A DNA stretch of 64,000 bases, taken from NCBI RefSeq assembly GCF_900129705.1, contig NZ_FQWO01000002.1, positions 1 to 64,000 of the forward strand, written 5' to 3'. Under the pieces are notes generated by a model. It worked only from the letters and a program-made list of their open reading frames with translations. It did not search any database and had not been told where the DNA came from. This DNA is from Flavobacterium granuli (GTDB lineage: Bacteria; Bacteroidota; Bacteroidia; Flavobacteriales; Flavobacteriaceae). Position 1 is the stretch's first letter. The number at the start of each line of letters is the position of its first letter. A program made the position numbers and the translations under genes. Shown in pieces: positions 20,420 through 29,092 of the stretch.

Positions 20420-22633
20420 TTATTTTTTTTGTGTCGGTGCAAAATAAAAATTCAACAAATCATAATTACCATACTGCATACGCTCGATGCGTATAGTATG
20501 TGTTCCTTTGGTTAGCCGAATTTTCGCTTCATGATAATAATCTGCATCATACACTAATTGGGATAAATCGTCTATATTAATTACCATTTTATCATCCACA
20601 TAAACTTTTACAGCATAGGCAACTGAAATCCCAAGTGTATAATTCTCTTCATTAGGCGTGGAAACTTTAGTTGTTGCAATCTCCACATAATTTTCTGTAG
20701 AAAGATCCTTGTACGTTTTATCATTTTTCCACAAATCGGTTTGTAATTCTTTGAATACCCCCGTTTTTATTGGTTTTTGCTGCAATAACTTCTGGTATGC
20801 TTCAGGCTGTTTGATAGGGTCATTAGTATCATTTATTTTATACCATTTCAGTTCCCAAGGAGTATGCAACTCAAATTTTTTATACGAAAAGACTACCGGC
20901 TTTCCTTCCGAGTGCATCTCTCCAAATTCCGATATAAATTTTTCACCCGTATATTCCAAATCAATCAGAATATCCGTTATGGCTTCGCTACTATCTTCTT
21001 TTTGGACTATCATTTGTGCTGGAATTGAGCCCTTATTTTCTGAAATAATCTTTACGCCTTTTGCCTTTTTCAATTTCCAATTTCCTTTTGGTCCCATTAC
21101 GTCAAAATATATTTTGCCATCGCTATCCGTCTTTGTCCACCAAATCATTGGATAACTAAAATTATAAGGTCCCCATTCCGTCATCATCATCGCTTTTCTG
21201 CCTTTTGGAAAACCTTTGGGCAACATCGTGTTCATGCCTTCTGCTATTGGTTTAGGAGCATAGGACAAAATAGTTGCTGCGTCTTGGACTGGCGATGCTA
21301 TTAAATCGTTATTAAAAAAATTCATTTTTTCGACACCAACATCGGCATTCATCAACTTTGCATTTCCTAAAAAATAATTATCAGCGATATTCAAACGCTT
21401 AGTGTTTCTGATAGAAAAAACATTTTTTGAATGCTCAAAACTATTTTTTGTGATTTGGTAGTCCATACTATGTACATCCCTATTTTTGTTGTAGCCTAAA
21501 GTAGTGTCTATTTTTTCACTTGCCCACAAATTAATGGCGAGGCCTTCTCTTTGAAATCTGTTTTGTGAAATCCTATTATTCTGTCCATGTTCTATGGCAA
21601 TGCCTTCCATATTATCGGCAAAGTCGTTGCCAATAATATTCGTTTCGTAACTATATCCACCCCAAATCCCATGCCAACAGCCGTGCATGATGTTATTGAC
21701 AACATTGTTTCGACTAAATGTAATTTCAACCCCATTTGTTGGGGCGAAAGAAAAATCATTACCATACAATAAGTTGTCATTACATCCTCCTGTGCCATTA
21801 TCCAGAGTTGTTTTTCCTGGCCACATAAAGAATCCATCACCAGAATGTGTCACTGAATTATAAGCAAAAACATTATTGTTGCATTGTTGAAATATTAATA
21901 TTCCAGCAGAATCCTGTCCTCGGTAATAAAAACCATCGCTCATACCACGCACATTCCAATCTACTTTATTATGCATCACTTTGTTTTTACTACTACGGTA
22001 AAACCCGATCCCAATCCCTGTATTGAAAGAAAAATTATTATTGTAAATAATTGCGTCATTACAAGAAGACATCATCAGTCCACATTGGCCGTTTGATATT
22101 GTGTTATTAAAAATGGTTGCTCTATTGCAATTACTCAAATAAATACCTGCTCCAAAACGAAGCCACTCATCCTTTTCATTGTTATGATAACTTTGCCAAT
22201 CACTGTAATCCTCACGCTCACGAGTACTTTTCAAATGTTGGCGAAAATTGTAACTGAAATCATTATTACTAAGCTTCAATGCATCAGAATTTTGCGCCAT
22301 TACAGCTACTTTGTATCCTTTAATGACAGCATTTTTCAGCGTTACATTGTTACCTTTTATCAATATGGCCAAGCCTTTAAATTCATCCGGGAAAGCTTTA
22401 TTATTGCTACCGCACAGTTCTGCACCATTAAAATCAATAGTGATATTGTTGCCTTCAACCACAATAACAGGACTAGACAAAGAAGACTCAGCCTCTATGA
22501 AATAAACGCCCTCTTTGATGGTTGTAGACTTGGTTATGCGCATACCTTTTGTGAGTGGCGTTTTAGCAACTGACGCGGTAGCAAAAAATAAAGTCAATAC
22601 CGTAATGGTAAATATTTGATTGATGTATTTCAT
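20420..22633 (-). CDS. Right-handed parallel beta-helix protein with PA14-like C-terminus
   Basis: 737 residues, signal peptide ending near ASVAKT. Residues about 50-460 contain many repeats of the N-x-I-x-x-N type (RATIFNNTISNGQCGLMMS, DAIIYNNNFSFNTGIGIGF, NNVVNNIMHGCWHGIWGGY), the hallmark of NosD/CASH right-handed parallel beta-helices found in polysaccharide lyases and glycosidases. About 470-600 is a beta domain (AMMMTEWGPYNFSYPMIWW, PKGNWKLKKAKG), and the last 110 residues look PA14-like (YAVKVYVDDKMVINID, HTIRIERMQYGNYD), suggesting sugar binding. The catalytic type cannot be read from sequence. It follows the secreted unknown by 44 bases within the PUL and may be the endo-acting depolymerase that the locus otherwise lacks. 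Confidence 0.75.
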   Translation of the reverse strand: MKYINQIFTITVLTLFFATASVAKTPLTKGMRITKSTTIKEGVYFIEAESSLSSPVIVVEGNNITIDFNGAELCGSNNKAFPDEFKGLAILIKGNNVTLKNAVIKGYKVAVMAQNSDALKLSNNDFSYNFRQHLKSTREREDYSDWQSYHNNEKDEWLRFGAGIYLSNCNRATIFNNTISNGQCGLMMSSCNDAIIYNNNFSFNTGIGIGFYRSSKNKVMHNKVDWNVRGMSDGFYYRGQDSAGILIFQQCNNNVFAYNSVTHSGDGFFMWPGKTTLDNGTGGCNDNLLYGNDFSFAPTNGVEITFSRNNVVNNIMHGCWHGIWGGYSYETNIIGNDFADNMEGIAIEHGQNNRISQNRFQREGLAINLWASEKIDTTLGYNKNRDVHSMDYQITKNSFEHSKNVFSIRNTKRLNIADNYFLGNAKLMNADVGVEKMNFFNNDLIASPVQDAATILSYAPKPIAEGMNTMLPKGFPKGRKAMMMTEWGPYNFSYPMIWWTKTDSDGKIYFDVMGPKGNWKLKKAKGVKIISENKGSIPAQMIVQKEDSSEAITDILIDLEYTGEKFISEFGEMHSEGKPVVFSYKKFELHTPWELKWYKINDTNDPIKQPEAYQKLLQQKPIKTGVFKELQTDLWKNDKTYKDLSTENYVEIATTKVSTPNEENYTLGISVAYAVKVYVDDKMVINIDDLSQLVYDADYYHEAKIRLTKGTHTIRIERMQYGNYDLLNFYFAPTQKK

Positions 22634-22677
22634 AAAAAAAGTTTCATCATTATCTGATGATTAAAAAAAATAACGTT

Positions 22678-23769
22678 TTATTTTTTTACTTTCTTGTTTA
22701 ATTTGTTCTCTAATTGAACGGCTTCATTATAATTGACAACATAATGCCACCAGTTGTTTAACTTTCCATCCTTTGGACTAACTCCTTTAAAATTGGGAAT
22801 GTGTTTATACCACCATTCCATATAACCCAAGTGACTACAATCCCACTCACTACAATCAACAGTACGTGGGTTTTCATCGGTGATATTTGGAAAGAAAGCC
22901 CAATTGTCAGCATATGTTTCTACCTTGGTTTTATTAGCCCAATTATAGTCTTTTTCACCATTAGGAGGAAAATGGATGTTTCCAATATGAGATTTTCCTG
23001 GATTGAACTTGTTGTAGTTTTTTACATAACCAGCATATCTTTCCCAAGGGGTTAATTCGGATACATTTGATTTTTTGTCATAGTCCCACCAACCATAAAC
23101 TTTCATCATGGTTGATTCAAAACGGTGACCATAACTTTCAAGAGCACAAGCCAAATCTCTCTCGTAGTTTAATCCCATAATTGACAACAATTCTTTACAA
23201 TTTGCATCGGTAGTTGGTTCGGAATTTATCCAAAAGGCTCCATCTCCCATCATATTCGACTCTGCCATTCCGCCATAAGGGAAACTCCAAACCCATACTT
23301 CATTTATTTTTCCTTCATCACGTTTTTTGTCAAAACCATAATGTGCAGCAAAGGCTTTGTAATCGAACCCTGTTTCTTGTTCTTTTAGGGTTTTCCAATT
23401 AGGTTCTTTCATCAACTCAATTACTCTGGCTTCGGTAAGCATTTCGCCTGATTTTCTTAAAAATGTAAAATAATCTTTGGCGTCAATAATTTCAACTACT
23501 TGATAGTCGATAGTACCACCACTCACTTTTTCCAAAGTAGCTTCGTAATCTTTGTTTAATTGGAATGGATCACCCCATACACGAGATTCATAGTTAGGTG
23601 TTCTGAGTACTTCGTGCATTCTTTTTCCATTTATTATGGGGTCTTGAATGACTACGGCAACTTTAACCACTATTTTAGCTGCCTTTGGCAATGTTTTTTG
23701 TTGATTTTGGGCATTCAAATTGGGGGCAAAAAGAAGTGCTATTAATCCTATTTTATAGATAGATTTCAT
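22678..23769 (-). CDS. PUL-encoded secreted protein of unknown function
   Basis: I do not recognise the family. I chose the start at MKSIYKIGLIALLF, seven codons inside the longest frame, because it gives a standard signal peptide (ending near NLNAQN). The mature part of about 340 residues has no cysteine cluster or known catalytic triad, but is rich in aromatic residues: ESRVWGDPF, VWSFPYGGMAESNMMG, ALESYGHRFESTMMKVYGWW, IGNIHFPPNGEKDYNW, CSEWDCSHLGYMEWWYKH, NNWWHYVVNY. The HRFE and GNIHFPPN segments look like conserved core motifs. An aromatic-rich surface would fit glycan binding or hydrolysis. It is located between the SusD-associated lipoprotein and the beta-helix gene, so it is probably an integral part of the glycan-degrading machinery. 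Confidence 0.65.
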   Translation of the reverse strand: MKSIYKIGLIALLFAPNLNAQNQQKTLPKAAKIVVKVAVVIQDPIINGKRMHEVLRTPNYESRVWGDPFQLNKDYEATLEKVSGGTIDYQVVEIIDAKDYFTFLRKSGEMLTEARVIELMKEPNWKTLKEQETGFDYKAFAAHYGFDKKRDEGKINEVWVWSFPYGGMAESNMMGDGAFWINSEPTTDANCKELLSIMGLNYERDLACALESYGHRFESTMMKVYGWWDYDKKSNVSELTPWERYAGYVKNYNKFNPGKSHIGNIHFPPNGEKDYNWANKTKVETYADNWAFFPNITDENPRTVDCSEWDCSHLGYMEWWYKHIPNFKGVSPKDGKLNNWWHYVVNYNEAVQLENKLNKKVKK

Positions 23770-23895
23770 ATTTTTTTTAATTAAGCCCAACTGTTATTTG
23801 TTATTCTAACTGTTGGGCTATGTAATTATTACATACATTGGGTGTATCCGTCTATTAGACAATAAAGTCAAGAGATCGGACAATCCATAATATGC

Positions 23896-24324
23896 CTATT
23901 GAATGTTAACCCATTGCCAAGTTTCACCATCGGTCATGTTGATGTAGGTACTGGTAAGTGTTCCACTTTTCAAGTTATCTGCAGATTTAGCAGAGAAGTG
24001 TAATTTCCCTCCGCGTGGTTGACCTGCAGCTGGTTCAGGAAAAATCTGCAGAAGTTCTGCATTGGTAAGTTTTACAGATCCCGTAGCATCTGATTGCTTC
24101 GTGAAAGACGAAGGAGTCATTACCGTACCATCGGCTGGATTTATTTTAGAAATCACAACCGTTGCATTTGTACTTCTAACATTCTGATTACCACCAACGT
24201 AGACAATAACATTCACTGAAGGAGGAGTAACAGATATAGTTTCAAAATCTACATCTCGATCACATGAAGTTAAAAGCACCAATGTCATGAAAAATAAAAC
24301 GATGCTGTTGATTATTTTTTTCAT
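23896..24324 (-). CDS. Small SusCD-associated lipoprotein, unknown function
   Basis: 142 residues starting with a lipoprotein signal peptide and the lipobox LLTSC, followed by DRDVDFE, the acidic stretch after the cysteine that in Bacteroidota often directs lipoproteins to the cell surface. The rest (about 115 residues) is predicted to be a single beta-sandwich domain (VNVIVYVGGNQNVRSTNATV, TDATGSVKL-type turn, LHFSAKSADNLKSGTL, ETWQWVNIQ). It comes 36 bases after susD, the position where surface glycan-binding proteins are usually encoded, though it is much shorter than the common SusE/F types. A glycan-binding or accessory role is inferred from position only. Confidence 0.65.
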   Translation of the reverse strand: MKKIINSIVLFFMTLVLLTSCDRDVDFETISVTPPSVNVIVYVGGNQNVRSTNATVVISKINPADGTVMTPSSFTKQSDATGSVKLTNAELLQIFPEPAAGQPRGGKLHFSAKSADNLKSGTLTSTYINMTDGETWQWVNIQ

Positions 24325-24360
24325 ATCTAAATTTATTTAAAAATGTTTTTATTAAAAGAA

Positions 24361-25860
24361 TTACATCGGGTTGTTAGCACCAAATGTGTAAACTGTTTGC
24401 CCATGTGAAATAAGTTCGGGTGCAGGTATTGGAAAGTGAAACACTGTTCCTGGCAATAATGTTCCTGTACGACGTTTGTCGAAGAACCCTAATTGTGGCC
24501 ATACCATATCACATTCTACATAACGCTCGTAAAATATTTTATCCAATAAATCAGTATCTGAATCTGTTGCTGCTGGCAAATTACCTAATGTCACCCTTGA
24601 ATTATTAATGTAAGCTGCAGAACCTGATTGATTAAGACGTACTTTAGCTTCAGCCAAATACAAATCATTCTCCGCTTTCAAGAAATGATCAACAGAACCA
24701 GACTCATTTTGTACTACATCAAAATAACGTGTGTATTTATATTCAGACATGATAAAAGTTCCATAACCTGGACGTGTGGCACGAGTAAATCCAAACCATC
24801 TTCCTAAATCATCGTCATTTGAAAAATATTTACCCAATCTTGTGTCTGGACAATTCGTGATTGGTGCCATGCGTGTTACACCATTAGGGAAAGGATATGC
24901 TGAGTTTGGATCATTCGGAGCCATTAGGTTTAAAAGCCACTGACTTGCTCTAATCCATTGCATGTTGTGCAAAGCAAAATAGTTCATACCCTCATCACGA
25001 GTCATTACTTTTCCTCTCCATCCTTGTTTGTACTCAACAGAGAAATCTTCTTGCAACCCTTTTTGAGCATACTGCTCTACTTTAGCCCAATCCGTTTGAG
25101 TATTTTCAGCAGGTGTACGAGCATTGTTTACTAAAAAACGTGCCGCCATTGAATTAGCAAACTGAAGCAGTGATGCTTTATTGAAGGTTTTTCCAGGAAT
25201 TATTTCGCTATTATCTTCATCTATTGGATCTGCTTGAATTATTGCAATTGCTTTATCAAGTTGTCCTATTGCAAAAGCCATAACTTCTTTATATGATTTT
25301 GTATTGGCAACATAATCAAATGTAACCGCATCATCTTCATCTGTAAATAAATAGGCTTTATCATACAGCATCGCAATATTGCCATACAATAATGCTTGTA
25401 TGATCAAGTTGTGTGCTTTAACACGTTGAGTATAATCTTTACCATTCAAAACTACCTTATAGGAAGGATCCCTTAGTTGTTTTGCCAATACCATCGTGCT
25501 CCCCACAGCAGTGTAATAATTGTACCATGCACCAAAATTGATGATGATAACAGGGTCTGGAGTTGCACCGTTAAACAAGTCTTGACGTGGACGGAACCAC
25601 ATTGTACCTGAACCCCATCCTGGTGTACCTGCTTGATACAGCTCTGCACAAGCAAAACCTATGGTTGGGCTGGCGGCTATCGACCCATTGTACCAAGTGT
25701 TGTATCCATTACTAAGCAAAGAGAAAGACTCTTCAGGAGCATACATGGCCTTAATGCCGGGTAAATTCTCATTTGTTTTGTCAAGACTTTCAAAATCACT
25801 GCATGAAGTGAAATTGAATATGGCAATTACAGCCAGTAGTATTACATTAAATTTTTTCAT
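24361..25860 (-). CDS. SusD/RagB family glycan-binding outer-membrane lipoprotein
   Basis: 499 residues with a lipoprotein signal (FNFTSCSDFESLDK), the usual length of SusD proteins. TPR-like helical stretches run through the middle (VKAHNLIIQALLYGNIAMLYD near 150, SYKEVMAFAIGQLDKAIAII near 190, KASLLQFANSMAARFLVNNA), and the C-terminal RagB-type end is recognisable (ENDLYLAEAKVRLNQ, KIFYERYVECDMVWPQLGFFDKRR, HFPIPAPELISHG). SusD acts as a lid that presents glycans to the SusC barrel. The gene begins 10 bases after susC, in the same transcript, and the pair defines this region as a polysaccharide utilisation locus. The family assignment is clear; the ligand cannot be read from sequence. Confidence 0.95.
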   Translation of the reverse strand: MKKFNVILLAVIAIFNFTSCSDFESLDKTNENLPGIKAMYAPEESFSLLSNGYNTWYNGSIAASPTIGFACAELYQAGTPGWGSGTMWFRPRQDLFNGATPDPVIIINFGAWYNYYTAVGSTMVLAKQLRDPSYKVVLNGKDYTQRVKAHNLIIQALLYGNIAMLYDKAYLFTDEDDAVTFDYVANTKSYKEVMAFAIGQLDKAIAIIQADPIDEDNSEIIPGKTFNKASLLQFANSMAARFLVNNARTPAENTQTDWAKVEQYAQKGLQEDFSVEYKQGWRGKVMTRDEGMNYFALHNMQWIRASQWLLNLMAPNDPNSAYPFPNGVTRMAPITNCPDTRLGKYFSNDDDLGRWFGFTRATRPGYGTFIMSEYKYTRYFDVVQNESGSVDHFLKAENDLYLAEAKVRLNQSGSAAYINNSRVTLGNLPAATDSDTDLLDKIFYERYVECDMVWPQLGFFDKRRTGTLLPGTVFHFPIPAPELISHGQTVYTFGANNPM

Positions 25861-25870
25861 AATTATCTAA

Positions 25871-28849
25871 TTAAAACGTTATAGTAAGTGCCCCACTTAT
25901 TAATCTTGGTGAAGGATAGCGATTGTTGCTATCAAATTTAAAGGTACTTGCATCCACACCACCTTGGCTTGCTCCTGTTTCTGGATCAAATCCTGGGTAT
26001 TCTGTCAATGTCAACAAGTTGCGACCAATTAAGTTAAAGCGAATGTTTTGTATAAATTTCCAACTATCTATTTTGAAATCATACGATAATGAAACTTCAC
26101 GAAGCTTTACAAATGTAGCATCATATACTAACGCATCATTATCCCAACCTAACAATCCACTGTATTGTCCACCATTAGCATAGTAAGTCGATGATTTAAC
26201 TTCGTTAGATGGTTTTCCTGATTGATCAAATAATTTAGGTTCTGTTTGGTAACGAACAGAGTGATTGTACATGTAACCTCCTTGTTGCCAACTCCATAAA
26301 GTATAAAATGTAAATTTCTTGTATGAAAGAGTTGTATTGAAGTTCATAGTAAAGTCAGGAGTCGTGTTTATTGAGGCAACAGGTAGTGCAATACCTTTGT
26401 CATCCGTTACTTTTATAGGAGTTTCAGCTGTTGTGCCTATTGTGTTGCGTTTAACCACATAACCTTGGTTATTGATAACAAATATGTCATTTACAGAAGA
26501 ACCAGCAGGAACCTGATTAGTAACCTCGTCTAAACTGTGTGCAAACTTATCCAGTAAAAGTGTTCCAAAAGCGACACCTTCCTTGATAATAAAACGAGTT
26601 CCATCAATAAAATAAGGAGTTGCGTTTAATTTCGTAACTGTTTGAGTATAGGTATCAAATGTTGTTCTTAAATCAAGATTCCAATCTTTGTTACTTAAAA
26701 CATTGTAGTTTAAAGATGCTTCAAACGTATTTGATTTCATCGCAGCAGCATTTTGCCATTGAAAAGCTGCACCAGAAAGAGGGCTAACCGGAACTTTAAG
26801 TATCAAATCCGTGTTATTTGCTATGGAGTAGTTAAGACTCATAGTGAATTTTTTCAAGAAACTAATGTCTGTTCCAATTTCCCATTCTTTAGAAAATGAT
26901 GGTTTTAAATTAGAATTACCCAATGTTTCTTGGCTACCTGTAACTCCTTGATTAAGAGCAAATGTTTCGTAGATTGCTCCGTAAGGAGGTCTTAAACCTG
27001 CTGTTCCATAAGATGTTCTAAATTTCCATTCGTCAATACCATTTATTTTAAAATCTTCGGTAATACGCCATGCTCCTGATAAACGATAGAAATTTTGCCA
27101 TCTCACGTCTGGTCCAAACAATGAAGAAGCATCTCTACGGATCAATCCATCAAAAATATATTTTCCTTTGTAATCTACTGCCGAGATTAATGAATAATTA
27201 TAGGCATTTGTTAACACAATTGAAGAATTTACCGAAGGTATTGAACCAGCATTAAGTGTAGTCAAATCGAAACCACCAAGCGCTAAATTTGAAGCCGAAC
27301 CTGATATATCTCTGTAATCTGATGATTCGTATAAAAACTGGGCTTTAGTTACAGTATTAAAATTACCAAATGTTTTGGTATATGCACCATCAAACGAGAT
27401 ATTTTTATCTACATTTTCATACATAGATCTGGCAATATAACCATTACCTTCGACTAGATTATAGTTTAACATTCCTTTTGGTTGCATGTAGAATGATGAT
27501 CCATTAGATCTAATAGAACCGTAAGATGCGATAAATTTTAATTCATTCGAGAAATCGTAAACAAGACTAAAGAATGATTGCAACATCTTGTTTGAAGATT
27601 CATTTTTAGTCTTACTTATGGTGTAAAGAGGATTTACTTGACCGTCTGAAAATGTATTAACATTTACGAGATATGGAGATCCGTCGGCATTTGGAAGATT
27701 TAAATCCGCATTTGGATCTGAACGTAATAATGCTCCAAATATGTCACCTTGAACACCTTCTGTTTTAAATGAAGAGTGAAAATTTGATGTTTTCAAAGTT
27801 AAATTAGGCAATATTTTATAATCCAAGTTTAACTTTAAGTTATTGCGTTCTAATCCATCAACCATCTTTACAATTCCTTCTTCACGAGAGTTTTGAACTG
27901 ATGCATACATCGACAATTTGTTGTCGTTTGAATTTCCTCTTATTCCAATGTAGTTCGTTAGAAACCCTCCTGGGTTAAAAAATTGATTAACGTGGTCGTA
28001 AGTTTTTGGATATAAATTATCATAAATTTGGTCTGGAGACACATTCGTGGTAACAACTCCATTATTAATGATACGGTTAGTTGATTTTGATTGTTCAGGA
28101 ACAAATCCTAAAGTATTTTGACCAAACTCTGATCTAACATTAACCTCAACATTACCGGCTGCCAATGAAGAACCACGTTTTGTTGTTATGTTAACAACTC
28201 CATTCGCTGCACGAGAACCGTACAAAGAGGATGCTGCAGCACCTTTTAAAACCTCAATTGAAGCAATATCATCTGAACTAATATTCAATTCAGCTCCCAA
28301 AACACCATCAATAATAATTAATGGACTAGATCCACCCGTGATTGATTTTGCTCCTCTTAATTGAACATCGAAACCTGAACCTGGAGCTCCACCTCTAGGA
28401 ACTAGTTTAACGCCTGGCATTTTTCCCAACATTGCCGTAGCTGCATCATTTGCAGGAACTTGCTTTAGTTGTTTTTCTGTTAACTTTTCAATTGAAAAAC
28501 CCAGTTTTTTTACCGAAGTTCCCTTGGCAACCCCTGTAACAATTATTTCGTCCAAAGTACTAGCACTGGTTGTCAATACAATAGTACCCAAAGCTTGGCC
28601 CGTGCACACAATTTCTTTGTTCGAAAATCCAATGGATGAAATAACAAGGGTTTGATTTTTTTGTACAGAAATAGCAAATTTTCCGTCAATGTCTGTAGAA
28701 ACGCCACTAGTAGTACCTTTGACAACAATATTAACACCAGGAATTGGCACTTTATTTTCGTCAACTACCGTACCTTTTACACTCACCTGTTGCGCATACA
28801 TATTTATGGCAAATAGAGCAAATAAAATAAATTTAATTTTTTTAAACAT
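25871..28849 (-). CDS. SusC/RagA family TonB-linked outer-membrane transporter
   Basis: 992 residues: signal peptide (ends INMYAQ), a carboxypeptidase-regulatory-like domain (VSVKGTVVDENKVPIPGVNI, about 21-105), a plug domain (about 115-235; LDEIIVTGVAKG, MPGVKLVPRGG, IEVLKGAAASSLYGSRAANG, VVNITTKRG) and a large beta-barrel ending in an aromatic/hydrophobic strand (LISGALTITF) typical for outer-membrane insertion. It imports the oligosaccharides captured by SusD using TonB energy. It lacks a STN/anti-sigma receptor domain in front, consistent with regulation by the hybrid sensor kinase rather than by a sigma/anti-sigma pair. Preceded by a 243-base gap after the GH127 genes, which may hold an additional promoter; I saw no TAnnTTTG box in it. 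Confidence 0.96.
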   Translation of the reverse strand: MFKKIKFILFALFAINMYAQQVSVKGTVVDENKVPIPGVNIVVKGTTSGVSTDIDGKFAISVQKNQTLVISSIGFSNKEIVCTGQALGTIVLTTSASTLDEIIVTGVAKGTSVKKLGFSIEKLTEKQLKQVPANDAATAMLGKMPGVKLVPRGGAPGSGFDVQLRGAKSITGGSSPLIIIDGVLGAELNISSDDIASIEVLKGAAASSLYGSRAANGVVNITTKRGSSLAAGNVEVNVRSEFGQNTLGFVPEQSKSTNRIINNGVVTTNVSPDQIYDNLYPKTYDHVNQFFNPGGFLTNYIGIRGNSNDNKLSMYASVQNSREEGIVKMVDGLERNNLKLNLDYKILPNLTLKTSNFHSSFKTEGVQGDIFGALLRSDPNADLNLPNADGSPYLVNVNTFSDGQVNPLYTISKTKNESSNKMLQSFFSLVYDFSNELKFIASYGSIRSNGSSFYMQPKGMLNYNLVEGNGYIARSMYENVDKNISFDGAYTKTFGNFNTVTKAQFLYESSDYRDISGSASNLALGGFDLTTLNAGSIPSVNSSIVLTNAYNYSLISAVDYKGKYIFDGLIRRDASSLFGPDVRWQNFYRLSGAWRITEDFKINGIDEWKFRTSYGTAGLRPPYGAIYETFALNQGVTGSQETLGNSNLKPSFSKEWEIGTDISFLKKFTMSLNYSIANNTDLILKVPVSPLSGAAFQWQNAAAMKSNTFEASLNYNVLSNKDWNLDLRTTFDTYTQTVTKLNATPYFIDGTRFIIKEGVAFGTLLLDKFAHSLDEVTNQVPAGSSVNDIFVINNQGYVVKRNTIGTTAETPIKVTDDKGIALPVASINTTPDFTMNFNTTLSYKKFTFYTLWSWQQGGYMYNHSVRYQTEPKLFDQSGKPSNEVKSSTYYANGGQYSGLLGWDNDALVYDATFVKLREVSLSYDFKIDSWKFIQNIRFNLIGRNLLTLTEYPGFDPETGASQGGVDASTFKFDSNNRYPSPRLISGALTITF

Positions 28850-29092
28850 AATTATCTCTTTTATTTATTTAAATAATAATTTTGATATTTTGTAGCACTA
28901 CGCCCAAACCAATATCAAGCCTTTAAAACATACAATTCTGATCAAACGAAATCAAAGTGCTGTTCTTAATTTGTTTCTTAGTAGTTCATTTTTTTTTCAT
29001 ATTTGGTTTTAGTTATTTGGTTATTAATTAGTTAGGTATCTTTTATAAATATTTGTAATAGTGTTTTTTATATGCATATAAGATTCTGAAAA

